In this document: positions 1 through 10,256 of the stretch, in pieces
How the letters are laid out: each line of letters begins with the position of its first letter
How positions within the stretch are numbered: the stretch's first letter is position 1
Assembly: GCA_022376925.1 (NCBI GenBank)
Contig: JAIOJX010000005.1
Span: forward strand, 160,223,501 to 160,287,500
Direction: 5' to 3'
Length of the DNA: 64,000 bases
From: Tragulus kanchil
Lineage: Eukaryota; Chordata; Mammalia; Artiodactyla; Tragulidae
Program-made: the position numbers and the translations under genes
Notes under the pieces: model-generated
Databases searched by the model: none
Told to the model about the DNA's origin: nothing
Seen by the model: only the letters and a program-made list of their open reading frames with translations

Positions 1-1404
1 TTATGAATAAGGCTGCTATAAAATATCTTTTGGCACAGATGTATACTCATTTCTCCTGAGAACAAAGAACGGACTTCCTAGTCGTCAGGTGGGCATGAGG
101 GGAGGCATCTTTAGAAGATATTGCCAAAGAGTATTCCAGAGTAGATGAACTCATCCGTACTTCCACCAGTAGGTATGAGTTCCAGCTGTTCTGCATCCTT
201 GCCAACACTTGGCACTGTCCGTTGTTTTCATCTCAGTCATTCTGGTAGGTGTGCAGTGGTATCTTACTGTGGTTTTAATTTGCATTTTCCGGAGGAGTAA
301 CAATACAGGGCTTTCAGACGTTTAGGGTTCTGGAGCAAAGCCATGGCTGTTACAGCAGAGAGTTATTCAGCATTTGAAAAGTAGTTCTTGGCCAAGCTGC
401 AGGATCCAGAGCAAATAAATTATTATTGTCTTAACTACTAAAGTGCCGCAGCTTGTCAGCCGGGTGCATAGAGAATAGCGGGTGTGATGAGACTTTAAGA
501 AATACACAGAGACATACACAGACACACAGAGAAAGGATGGGAAAGGGGGGGTGCTCAAGATCTCTCAGGTCAAGGCCCTGAACACATTCACCAGTCCATT
601 CAGTGGTGCTGAAGCCTCCATGTGTTTACAGGGAATAACATTAACACGGGCTGGTTTCAGTCACAGCCCTGTTCAATGATTATTCTGGTGGCTCTGAGGA
701 TGGAAAGGGCGTGTTGCAACTAAATCAGTAAGAAGTCAAGGAGGCTGCACAGACCCGGCATTCCAAAGTCCATAGCAGATCTCCCACCTGTTACTGATCA
801 GTATATCCCCAGCTAATGAGCCCATGTGAATCCAATCACTAGTTTGTCTTAGATCTTTCTAGTATATTTCTCATTCCCAATTTACTTTTCTCCTGGCTCA
901 GACAAAGCCACAGAAACCTTCACTGATTTGTTTCCCCACACTAAAGTTTAGAGCTACTAAACATGAATAGATAATCAGAAGATGCATGTAAGGGATTCTG
1001 TTCTTTTTAGTGTCATATGGTATTCCACTCTATATGGGCACCAGTTTATGCATATTTTCTTACGTTGTGGACAGTTAGGCTGTTTCTGTTTAGGCTCTGT
1101 TATGAATAAGGCTGCTATAAAATATCTTTTGGCACAGATGTATACTCATTTCTCCTGAGAACAAAGAACGGACTTCCTAGTCGTCAGGTGGGCATGAGGG
1201 GAGGCATCTTTAGAAGATATTGCCAAAGAGTATTCCAGAGTAGATGAACTCATCCGTACTTCCACCAGTAGGTATGAGTTCCAGCTGTTCTGCATCCTTG
1301 CCAACACTTGGCACTGTCCGTTGTTTTCATCTCAGTCATTCTGGTAGGTGTGCAGTGGTATCTTACTGTGGTTTTAATTTGCATTTTCCGGAGGAGTAAC
1401 AATA
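1..1404. repeat. Direct duplication 1 (offset 1099), left part outside the window
   Basis: 1-305 equals 1100-1404. Copy 1 ends at 305 and copy 2 would start at about 306, so copy 1 extends leftward beyond the window. Confidence 0.85.
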
Positions 1405-1560
1405 TAGTCTGTACTAAAAAAAAAAAAACCCACACGCAAGAACCCCTAATATTGACAGTGGCAATCTGCAGAGGTGTGAGATTTACTGTTTTACTTTGTT
1501 ACTGTCTTTTTGTTTTGTGGTCTTGGTCTTTCTGTTTGCTAAGTGGTTTGCATTTTTTTA
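306..1560. other. Gene-free stretch with L1 3'-like sequence
   Basis: 306-900 shows nothing recognisable. From about 960 to 1404 the plus strand resembles the 3' region of an old L1: a TATTCCACTC motif, then GTTATGAATAAGGCTGC and TTTGGCACAGATG. The same L1 segment appears at 1-305 through duplication. Confidence 0.5.
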
Positions 1561-1576
1561 AGAGTTTAACTTTTTT

Positions 1577-1697
1577 GGGGGCTGCACCAGATCCTAGTTG
1601 CAGCATGTGGGATCTAGTTCCCCTTCCAGGGATTGAACCCAGACCCCATACATTGGGAGCTCGGAGTCTTAGCCACTGTACCACCAGGGAAGTCCCG
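1577..1697 (-). mobile_element. CHR-2-like tRNA-Glu SINE (older)
   Basis: The minus-strand head GGGACTTCCCTGGTGGTACA is the tRNA-like promoter, with a B-box like GGTTCAATCCC. It is flanked by AGTTTAACTTTT at 1563-1574 and 1698-1709, a target-site duplication. Confidence 0.85.
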
Positions 1698-1709
1698 AGT
1701 TTAACTTTT

Positions 1710-2041
1710 TTTTTTTTTTAAGATTTATTTATTTATTTATTTTGGGCGGGGGGGGGGTGGGGAGGGAGGGGAGCAGGCGGGCCACTTCTATTGGTCTTTC
1801 ATTTGGCCATTTTCATCCATCTTTGTTCTTTGGCCCGTGTGGGCCTTCCATCGTGGTGGCATCCGTCGTTGCAGAGCATCGGCTCTGGGTGCACGCGCTC
1901 CAGAGCTCCGGCTCGGTAATTGGACACATCCGTCCAGGCGCTCCGCAGCACGTGGGATCTTCCCAGGCCAGGGAACGAACCGGTGCCCCTTGCACTGCAA
2001 GGCGGTGTCCTTACCCACTGGACCACCAGGGAAGCCCCTCA
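1710..2041 (-). mobile_element. Young CHR-like SINE with G-rich 3' tail
   Basis: The head GGGGCTTCCCTGGTGGTCCA is on the minus strand at 2020-2039. The body is followed by a C/G-rich segment and an AAATAAATAAAT tail (1725-1742). Flanks AGTTTAACTTTT at 1698-1709 and 2042-2053 form the target-site duplication, the same target used by the SINE next to it. Confidence 0.9.
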
Positions 2042-2119
2042 AGTTTAACTTTTTAAATTAAAAAAACTTCCATCTACTTGTTCTTATAAATAATGAGGTA
2101 CATTGACCACAACAGTAAT

Positions 2120-3522
2120 ATTACAAGTCACCAGAAATATTTATTGAGCACCTGCTGTATACTCAGCACTGGGGGAGGGGCTTTGAAGGGCACAGAGCAG
2201 TACAGGACTTATTCCCTGCCCTTGAGAGGTTTACAGTCTAAGTGGAGACAGGAGAATTAGGACATATGGGAATCAGGAGAAAACAGTCCAGGCCAGGACA
2301 GTACAGGGTCTGGAAGGCGTCTAGGGGTCAGAGCCACCAAGTTCAGAGCCAGGAAAACCAACTCTCAGCTTCCAGACCCATATTCGCCCACTTAAGAGTG
2401 TCCTATCCACAGCCTCTGCTCCCGCCATCTGACTCCTTCAGTTGTTAGTCAAAGTGCAATGAAACCGGGAAGGGGTGGGGCAAAGGGAAAGAGTCCTCCT
2501 ATGCGTTCCAGGGGCCGGTGTTAACTCTCTCCCTCCTCGAAAAATCTGTTCCTCACCCACATACCCCTCACACAGAGAGATCCTCATTCAAGGAGGCCTA
2601 TCTGACCCCCCAGGACTCCCACCCCAAGAGCTAAGAGGAGGGGAGGTCATTGCTTGAGGTAGAATTGGGGAACCCTACTTCTAGCATGTCCCTTCCCCTT
2701 CCAGTCCACCGAGCTGGGGGACAGGCCCCCCAGAGCTGCCACCCAGAGCTGAGAAGGTACTGGGGGAAAGGCCATGGAGGAAGGGAGAGGAGCAGTGAGG
2801 GACCCTGGGAAAACCCAGAAGGGGAGGCCAACACTGTGGCCAGCTCCCCTGAGGACTGGGTCGGGGGAGGGGGAAGGTGAGGTGGTCTGCTATGGGCCCC
2901 GCCCTTCCCCACGCCTTCACGGGACAGAGGTGAGATTAAGGGCAAGGGGGAGGTGCCAGATCGCCAGCCCTACTCCAGGCCGTCCACGCTCACGTCAGGG
3001 TCCCTCTGCCCAACCTTAGAGGGGGCGAGGGGAGCCCAAAGTTCTGATCATGCCCCCTCTGTTGGGCCCCCTTCAAAGTGCTATCTATTTACTTCTCAGA
3101 TTATAAGGAATTTAGGTCTGAGAAAGGAAAGGGGCTACTTTGTAACACCCAGCAGACGGCAGGAAGGAGGGAGCCAGGCCCCTCCAGACAGCGCCACCCA
3201 GAGGACGGGGATCACACCAGCCTCAGAGAGAGAGGACAAGGAGAGAAAAGGATGAGGAGAGTTTAAATAACAGTGCACATAATAAAAAATACCTAGCGTT
3301 CTAACAGGCCTATTTTTCTGCTAATTTTTTTTTTAAATAATTCTAATACCAGAGGCTGAGGGTACGAGGAGGGTGGCAGCAAGCAGGGTATGTACATGAG
3401 GCACTTAAATTAAAACACAAATAATAATTAAGACGCACAAACGGAAGGACCAAGGCGAAAGATACAGAAGAGGCCTGCGGAGGCCCCCTTGTTTCCAGGA
3501 GGACATGCTTCTGATGGCCGGG
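2120..3522 (-). other. CDKN1A: CDKN1A 3'UTR
   Basis: This is the minus-strand sequence after the TAA stop. It has an A/T-rich block at about 3405-3432 (minus strand reads TTAATTATTATTTGTGTTTT) that matches the start of the mammalian CDKN1A 3'UTR as I know it. The terminal part around 2145-2240 matches the conserved end (CTGTAAACCTCTC, then CAGCAGGTGCTCAATAAAT). The length of about 1.4 kb is close to the human 3'UTR. No duplication falls inside it. Confidence 0.88.
2140..2145 (-). terminator. CDKN1A: CDKN1A poly(A) signal AATAAA
   Basis: TTTATT on the plus strand is AATAAA on the minus strand, preceded there by CAGCAGGTGCTC as at the end of mammalian CDKN1A mRNAs. Cleavage is expected about 15-25 bases further, near 2120. 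Confidence 0.85.
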
Positions 3523-3572
3523 TTAGGATTTCCTCTTGGAACAGATCAGCCGGCGTTTGGAGAGATAAAAAT
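3523..3572 (-). CDS. CDKN1A: CDKN1A coding part of exon 3 (residues 144-159)
   Basis: The minus-strand acceptor CTCCTCAG ends at 3573, and the exon continues the split Asp codon into DFY, completing the PIP box (QTSMTDFY). It then reads LSKRRLICSKRKS and stops with TAA at 3525-3523. Exons 2 and 3 together give 480 bases, that is 159 residues plus stop. The C-terminal KRRL part provides the nuclear localisation signal and the second cyclin-binding (Cy2) motif in the family. Three positions differ from the usual mammalian tail, which as I know it reads DFYHSKRRLIFSKRKP: H to L after DFY, F to C after RRLI, and a final S instead of P. The PCNA-contact residues Q, M, F and Y are kept. Confidence 0.93.
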
Positions 3573-4212
3573 CTGAGGAGAGAGAACCGAAGTCAGCCCG
3601 GCCAGGAGGAAGAGGGCACGGCAGACCCACCCATCCAATGCAAAAGGCAGAGAGGCCAGGAGCCCCCTCCCCGGGGCCAGGGGGACCGATTACCACGTAC
3701 AGGGAAGCACTCTGGCCATTCCCAGCCCATCTCCCAGAGGACTGTGTCCAGAGTAGCCCACCACACTTCACAGATGTGATTCACTACATCCAGGGGCCTG
3801 CTTGCCAAGTTACCCAGTGTAGTAGCCACTAGCCCCATGTGACATTTAAAAAACATTCCGTTCCTCAGTTCCTCAGTCACCTTAGCCACAGATCAAGTAT
3901 TCAGCTGCTTTATGTGGTGCAGTGGTAGTGGGCAATTTGCATTTTTGCAGAGTTTTATCAGATAGCAATGATCTGGAGATTCCCATTAGATGACCCAGGA
4001 AAAGTGTTCTGCACAGTGCCTTGGCCACATAAAGGTTAGTTCCTATTATTATCATCATTATCAGTGTTATTAGTTCTAACCTAGCTGCACATTTGCTGTG
4101 GTATTCTTGGCTGCCCTGCTCCAAGCTTCAGGTTCCTCACCGATAAAGCGAGGAGAGCACTGGTATGACGCTTTGAGGATTAAATGAAACACTCCCTGAA
4201 AGATCTTGGTTG

Positions 4213-4340
4213 GGACTTCCCTTGTGGTCCAGTGGCTAAGACTCCATGGTCTCAACGTAGGTGGCCTGGGTTCGATCCCTGGTTAGGGAACGAAGACCCC
4301 GCAAAATAATACAGCCAAAATCATCATCATCATAATTTTT
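4213..4340 (+). mobile_element. CHR-2-like SINE with (ATC)n tail, copy 1
   Basis: The head is GGGACTTCCCTTGTGGTCCA, the B-box GGTTCGATCCC, and the tail ATCATCATCATC. It lies in CDKN1A intron 2. The tRNA-like part is a SINE promoter, not a tRNA gene. Confidence 0.85.
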
Positions 4341-4367
4341 AAAAAATTTTGACCTCTTTTACTTATT

Positions 4368-4607
4368 TCTGTTTATTTATTTATTTCCATCGATCTTTAT
4401 TCCCTGGCCTGTGTGGGCCTCCCATTGCAGTGGCCTCTCGTTGCAGAGCACCGACTGGGTACATACGCTCCAGAGCACTGGCTCATGATTGGACACACCA
4501 GTCCAGCTGCCCTGCAGCACGTGGGATCCTCCCGGGCCAGGGATCAAACCAGTGCCCCCTGCACTGCAAGGCGAACTCTCTACCCACTGGACCACCAGGG
4601 AAGCCCA
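4368..4607 (-). mobile_element. CHR-like SINE (no G-rich tail), copy 1
   Basis: The minus-strand head is GGGCTTCCCTGGTGGTCCAG. The 3' end is AAATAAATAAAT (plus strand TTTATTTATTTATT near 4374). It is repeated at 5500-5739 through duplication. Confidence 0.85.
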
Positions 4608-5344
4608 TAAATTTTTAAAGTAAAAAATAAAAAGACTTTTGGCCACAGGCCCGACACAGTTAGTGTTCAGAGGTCAGCCTCACTCATCCCACCTTCCTCA
4701 GGCACCTGCTATGGGTCAGACAGCATCCGAGATGCTGAGGCTTCAGTAAGGAACAAGAGACACAGATTTCTTTCTTATGGACATCATATCTTAGTTGGGG
4801 AGATGGACTATCTCAAGATACGAAAAGAGCTTTTGATAGTTTAAAAAGTACCAAAAAGAGAAAACTAGGCAGGGAAGCGGGGGTGAAGCTGTGTGTATGT
4901 GAAAGGGAAGGGGGGCTAAGTTTGGACAGGGCAGCCAGGAAATTATCATTCGTTTTCTCTTCACTGTAAATTCACTGTGGGACTCCAGGCAAATCATTCT
5001 AGCTCCCTGAGTCCTATTTCTTTGCCTGTAGAAGGGTTCCAAGAATGTCCTACGGTATCAGATCACTCTAAAGACTGAAAGAAATCTAGAAACTTATCAG
5101 AAGACCTGGCGCATAGGCAATGCTCCAAATTCATGTCATTCTGCACAGTGCCTTGGCCACATAAAGGTTAGTTCCTATTATTATCATCATTATCAGTGTT
5201 ATTAGTTCTAACCTAGCTGCACATTTGCTGTGGTATTCTTGGCTGCCCTGCTCCAAGCTTCAGGTTCCTCACCGATAAAGCGAGGAGAGCACTGGTATGA
5301 CGCTTTGAGGATTAAATGAAACACTCCCTGAAAGATCTTGGTTG

Positions 5345-5472
5345 GGACTTCCCTTGTGGTCCAGTGGCTAAGACTCCATGGTCTCAACGTAGGTGGCCTG
5401 GGTTCGATCCCTGGTTAGGGAACGAAGACCCCGCAAAATAATACAGCCAAAATCATCATCATCATAATTTTT
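5345..5472 (+). mobile_element. CHR-2-like SINE, copy 2 (duplicate)
   Basis: Same element as 4213-4340, at offset 1132 inside the 4.0-6.26 kb duplication. Confidence 0.85.
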
Positions 5473-5499
5473 AAAAAATTTTGACCTCTTTTACTTATT

Positions 5500-5739
5500 T
5501 CTGTTTATTTATTTATTTCCATCGATCTTTATTCCCTGGCCTGTGTGGGCCTCCCATTGCAGTGGCCTCTCGTTGCAGAGCACCGACTGGGTACATACGC
5601 TCCAGAGCACTGGCTCATGATTGGACACACCAGTCCAGCTGCCCTGCAGCACGTGGGATCCTCCCGGGCCAGGGATCAAACCAGTGCCCCCTGCACTGCA
5701 AGGCGAACTCTCTACCCACTGGACCACCAGGGAAGCCCA
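5500..5739 (-). mobile_element. CHR-like SINE, copy 2 (duplicate)
   Basis: Same element as 4368-4607, at offset 1132. Confidence 0.85.
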
Positions 5740-6443
5740 TAAATTTTTAAAGTAAAAAATAAAAAGACTTTTGGCCACAGGCCCGACACAGTTAGTGTTC
5801 AGAGGTCAGCCTCACTCATCCCACCTTCCTCAGGCACCTGCTATGGGTCAGACAGCATCCGAGATGCTGAGGCTTCAGTAAGGAACAAGAGACACAGATT
5901 TCTTTCTTATGGACATCATATCTTAGTTGGGGAGATGGACTATCTCAAGATACGAAAAGAGCTTTTGATAGTTTAAAAAGTACCAAAAAGAGAAAACTAG
6001 GCAGGGAAGCGGGGGTGAAGCTGTGTGTATGTGAAAGGGAAGGGGAGCTAAGTTTGGACAGGGCAGCCAGGAAATTATCATTCGTTTTCTCTTCACTGTA
6101 AATTCACTGTGGGACTCCAGGCAAATCATTCTAGCTCCCTGAGTCCTATTTCTTTGCCTGTAGAAGGGTTCCAAGAATGTCCTACGGTATCAGATCACTC
6201 TAAAGACTGAAAGAAATCTAGAAACTTATCAGAAGACCTGGCGCATAGGCAATGCTCCAAATAAACATTAGCTAATTGGTCTTGGTGGTAGGCTTGCTGT
6301 GTGACCTCAGGCAAGCCGCTCCCCCTCTCTGAGCCTGCTTTCCCCTCTGAGCAATGAGTAAGCTGGGCCGGACAGCACGACCCTTGCACCATGCACCCTG
6401 GGGTCTCAATCCTTGCAGTCTCCTTCTCTGTTCTTGTGCTCAC

Positions 6444-6878
6444 CTGTCATGCTGGTCTGCCGCCGTTTCCGGCCCTGGGAGGTGCCAGGCCCACCAGGTG
6501 TCCCCTCGGGCCGCTCAGGCGAGCGCGTCACGAGGGTGCAGGACAGCGACAGGTCCAAGTGGTCCTCCTGAGGCGTCCCCTGCAGCAGGGCCGATGAGGT
6601 GCTCGGCCGCTTGCCGGGGTTGTCTCGGGGCCCCACGGGCAGGTAGAGCTTGGGCAAACTGAGGCCCCGCACGCGCTCCCAGGCGAAGTCACCCTCCAGG
6701 GGCGTCTCGGTGACAAAGTCGAAGTTCCATCGCTCTCGGGCCTCCTGCACGCAGCTGGCCATCAGGGCGTCGCAGTCCTGGCGCAGCTCCTCGCTGTCCA
6801 CCGGGCCAAAGAGGCAGCGGCAGGCCTTGCTGCTACAGGGGATCTGACGGGCATCCCTGGACGACTCCGACATGGCGC
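6444..6878 (-). CDS. CDKN1A: CDKN1A coding exon 2, copy A (p21 residues 1-143)
   Basis: On the minus strand the acceptor CCCCAG (AG at 6879-6880) precedes GCGCC and the ATG at 6873-6871. The coding part runs 430 bases (143 codons plus one base) to the donor GTGAG (GT at 6443-6442). Visible p21 features are a cysteine cluster (C13, C18, C34, C41), a Cy1-type RxL cyclin motif (R19-C20-L21-F22), the CDK-inhibitory core WNFDF (49-53) running into VTETPLEGDFAWERV, the 3-10 helix motif LPKLYL (73-78), and the basic KRR plus first part of the PCNA-binding PIP box, QTSMT (139-143). The spare base completes Asp144 with exon 3. Compared with human p21 (164 aa) it is shorter by about five residues after LYLP, near residue 83. 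This copy is the one adjacent to exon 3. A second, near-identical copy lies 1179 bases away and is judged an assembly duplicate. Confidence 0.95.
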
Positions 6879-7622
6879 CTGGGGCTGGAACACAAGGCAG
6901 ACCCCGGTCACTGGGGAGAGCAGATGCTCCCTCTCCCGGCCGCGCTACCGTGTAGCTTGAGGCTGAAGTCTTCTTACGAGAACACAAAGTGAGAGAGTGC
7001 CTCTGGTTCCTTGCGGCTGAGGTTCCCCCACTTCCCTCCCACAGGCTCTCGCAGTCCCCCACCAACAAGCAAGGATGTGGGGCAGAGCTCAGCCAGCCTG
7101 AGACCCCGAGGTCACTGGGAAAGTGGGCAGCTGAAGGGCAAGTTTATGTCAACAAAGGCAAGTTTATTGCAACAGCACGGCTCAGAGTCCTGTTTACCAA
7201 AAGGTATTATCAGGTAAATTCAATTTGTTTTTCCGCCTGAGGTGTCTCTCGTGGGGGTGAATGCCCCTGTACGTGTGAATTTGTCAGCAGTTTCCTAACC
7301 CCAGACCTGGACAGGAGGTCAGTTCCAAGTAAATGGACAGCCTGTAGAAGGGTAAGAGTCCTACGGTATCAGATCACTCTAAAGACTGAAAGAAATCTAG
7401 AAACTTATCAGAAGACCTGGCGCATAGGCAATGCTCCAAATAAACATTAGCTAATTGGTCTTGGTGGTAGGCTTGCTGTGTGACCTCAGGCAAGCCGCTC
7501 CCCCTCTCTGAGCCTGCTTTCCCCTCTGAGCAATGAGTAAGCTGGGCCGGACAGCACGACCCTTGCACCATGCACCCTGGGGTCTCAATCCTTGCAGTCT
7601 CCTTCTCTGTTCTTGTGCTCAC

Positions 7623-8057
7623 CTGTCATGCTGGTCTGCCGCCGTTTCCGGCCCTGGGAGGTGCCAGGCCCACCAGGTGTCCCCTCGGGCCGCTCAGGCG
7701 AGCGCGTCACGAGGGTGCAGGACAGCGACAGGTCCAAGTGGTCCTCCTGAGGCGTCCCCTGCAGCAGGGCCGATGAGGTGCTCGGCCGCTTGCCGGGGTT
7801 GTCTCGGGGCCCCACGGGCAGGTAGAGCTTGGGCAAACTGAGGCCCCGCACGCGCTCCCAGGCGAAGTCACCCTCCAGGGGCGTCTCGGTGACAAAGTCG
7901 AAGTTCCATCGCTCTCGGGCCTCCTGCACGCAGCTGGCCATCAGGGCGTCGCAGTCCTGGCGCAGCTCCTCGCTGTCCACCGGGCCAAAGAGGCAGCGGC
8001 AGGCCTTGCTGCTACAGGGGATCTGACGGGCATCCCTGGACGACTCCGACATGGCGC
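7623..8057 (-). CDS. CDKN1A: CDKN1A coding exon 2, copy B (duplicate)
   Basis: This repeats copy A at an offset of exactly 1179 bases. It has the same acceptor, ATG (8052-8050), 143 codons and donor, and encodes the same protein segment. It sits inside a direct duplication of 6157-7340 onto 7341-8520 that also carries flanking intron. A real transcript including both copies would not make normal p21: the exon is 435 bases long including the five leader bases, so its second copy would be read as in-frame extra protein. Because the window holds sixteen other unrelated ~1.1 kb direct duplications, I regard this as the same exon sequenced once and placed twice. A genuine tandem exon duplication cannot be fully excluded from the sequence alone. 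Confidence 0.9.
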
Positions 8058-8617
8058 CTGGGGCTGGAACACAAGGCAGACCCCGGTCACTGGGGAGAGC
8101 AGATGCTCCCTCTCCCGGCCGCGCTACCGTGTAGCTTGAGGCTGAAGTCTTCTTACGAGAACACAAAGTGAGAGAGTGCCTCTGGTTCCTTGCGGCTGAG
8201 GTTCCCCCACTTCCCTCCCACAGGCTCTCGCAGTCCCCCACCAACAAGCAAGGATGTGGGGCAGAGCTCAGCCAGCCTGAGACCCCGAGGTCACTGGGAA
8301 AGTGGGCAGCTGAAGGGCAAGTTTATGTCAACAAAGGCAAGTTTATTGCAACAGCACGGCTCAGAGTCCTGTTTACCAAAAGGTATTATCAGGTAAATTC
8401 AATTTGTTTTTCCGCCTGAGGTGTCTCTCGTGGGTGTGAATGCCCCCTGTACGTGTGAATTTGTCAGCAGTTTCCTAACCCCAGACCTGGACAGGAGGTC
8501 AGTTCCAAGTAAATGGACAGCTACTCAAGCCTCTGGAATCCCTCTCGAATCTAGATGCTCATGTGGAGTAATCCTGCTCAGCTACTCAAAACCACCCTGG
8601 ATGTTGGGGTAAAACAC

Positions 8618-8716
8618 ACCTGGATTCTAGTCCTAGCTCTGCCACTTCCTACTTCAACTTTTTAAAAGTCACTTCAAGTCTCTAGGCCTCAGTTTCCTCA
8701 TCTGTAAAATGGGACT
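8618..8716 (+). repeat. MIR SINE fragment
   Basis: It contains the MIR signature: AGCTCTGCCACTTCCTA, then CAGTTTCCTCATCTGTAAAA. CDKN1A intron 1. Confidence 0.8.
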
Positions 8717-8814
8717 GCAGAACTGGCTGTAGAAGCAGGCTCAAGGAGTTGATTGGCAGGCCCCTCTAGGCAAGGCAGACAGAACAGAGTTAAGAGGCTG
8801 TGTCTTGATGGTCA

Positions 8815-8925
8815 AAAGTGAGGGTTCTGGAGCCCGGCCACCTGGGCTGGAATCCAGGCTCTGTTGGATAACCCTGGACAAGTGGCTTAACTTCTCTGAG
8901 CTCTTTCCCTCATCTATAAAATATC
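8815..8925 (+). repeat. MIR SINE fragment
   Basis: TGGAATCCAGGCTCTG and CAAGTGGCTTAACTTCTCTG, then CATCTATAAAAT, are decayed MIR words. Confidence 0.75.
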
Positions 8926-9511
8926 CACATACAGAGTTGTCTCTTGTGTTGTTGGAAGAGGGTGTTTGCTACGACCAGTGTGCTCTCGTGGCACACGGTT
9001 AGCCTTTGCCCGGCTTCATTCTGTACTCCAAGGCCAAACGTGCCTATCACTCCAAGTATCTCTTGACTTCCTCCTTCTGCATTCCAGTCCCCTATGGTGA
9101 AAATCACTCTTTGGCCGGGGCGGGGAGGAGGGGCGGGGGGATGTTAGTTCTAAAAGGAGATAGCAATGGTGAATGTCTCAGAGGACAGACATGAAGATGA
9201 ACCGAGTTGATAATGCACTCAGATCAGTAAGTACACAGAAGCATTTGGAACATACTATTTCTCTCTGCCTTTAGCTCTGGCTGACTCCTCCCCATCACTC
9301 CACCTGAGCCACCGCCCCTCGCAGACAGCAGCTGACAGGTGTTGTAGATGGAGGGCCTTTCCCAAGGATGTCATCAGGCAGGCAGCCTCGGGGTAAGGAG
9401 GAGCTAGGCAGGGCAGGGCAGGGCCATGATTTGTCCCAGGCTAAGCCACATCCTGCCAGGCACATCAGGTGACCTGAAGTCTAGACAACCTGGAAGCCCC
9501 TGTCCCATTCT

Positions 9512-9789
9512 TTTTGGGGGTGGGGGGGGCAGGCCACTTCTATTGGTCTTTCATTTATCTATTTTCATCCATCTTTGGTCTTTGGCCCGTGTGGGCCTCC
9601 CATCGCAGTGGCCTCTGTTGTCGCAGAGCACCGCCTCTGGGCACATGAGCTCCAGAGCTCCGGCTGGGTAATTGGACACATCAGTCCAGCTGCTCCGCGG
9701 CACTTGGGATCTTTGCAGGCCAGGGATCGAACCGGCGCCCCTTGCACTGCAAGGCGGTGTCCTTACCCACTGGACCACCAGGGAAGCCC
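9512..9789 (-). mobile_element. Young CHR-like SINE in CDKN1A intron 1
   Basis: The minus-strand head is GGGGCTTCCCTGGTGGTCCA. Perfect 16-base flanks GCCCCTGTCCCATTCT at 9496-9511 and 9791-9806 are its target-site duplication. The G-rich (minus-strand C-rich) tail is present. Confidence 0.92.
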
Positions 9790-10256
9790 CGCCCCTGTCC
9801 CATTCTACCTGCATCTCAGGAACCCATTTGCAAGCAAAGACAATTAAAGGCAATAGTCTACCTGGCCTTTCCCACTTTAGGAAAGGGAAAACTGAGGGTA
9901 GGCTTGCCCACGAGGGAGTTCTGACACCTGCCTTCCCTGCTCTGGCTTGACTCCAGAGCTGAGCGACTGCATAACTTTAACAGGGGCTGGGGTTTCCAGG
10001 GGACAAGTCCTAATTTGCAGGCTCTGAGGGTGAAAGCCCTGCTGAGTGACCTCCTGGGGCAGGAAGCCCTGAATCCACATCACATCTACCTCTCCCCACT
10101 CTGTCTCACACAATGAGTAAAGCCCACAAGTCCCAGTCTCAGCTGATAGGGGAGGGGAGGCACTAGATGACCTCAGACCAAGTTTAAACGGCAGGAGTTT
10201 TAAGACTTGCCCCCAAACCACAGTTAAAAAGATCAAGAACCACTACCACATAGGGA

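Larger units (their letters stand above)
4007..6262. repeat. Direct duplication 2 (offset 1132)
   Basis: 4007-5130 repeats at 5139-6262, with 8 unmatched bases between. Lies in CDKN1A intron 2 and includes two SINEs. Confidence 0.95.
6157..8520. repeat. Direct duplication 3 (offset 1179), contains CDKN1A exon 2
   Basis: 6157-7340 repeats at 7341-8520. Its first ~90 bases overlap duplication 2, so 6180-6262 occurs three times (also near 5048 and 7359). Confidence 0.97.

Noticed and set aside
6406..7068. A 220-aa open frame on the minus strand as one complete protein
   Set aside because: It runs through the CDKN1A exon 2 acceptor and donor into intron on both sides. Only 143 codons between the splice sites are p21.
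9551..9853. Many 60-120 aa frames with words such as PCSARG, YPLDHQGSP or LPTGPPGKP
   Set aside because: All come from CHR-like SINEs read in either direction and recur at each SINE.
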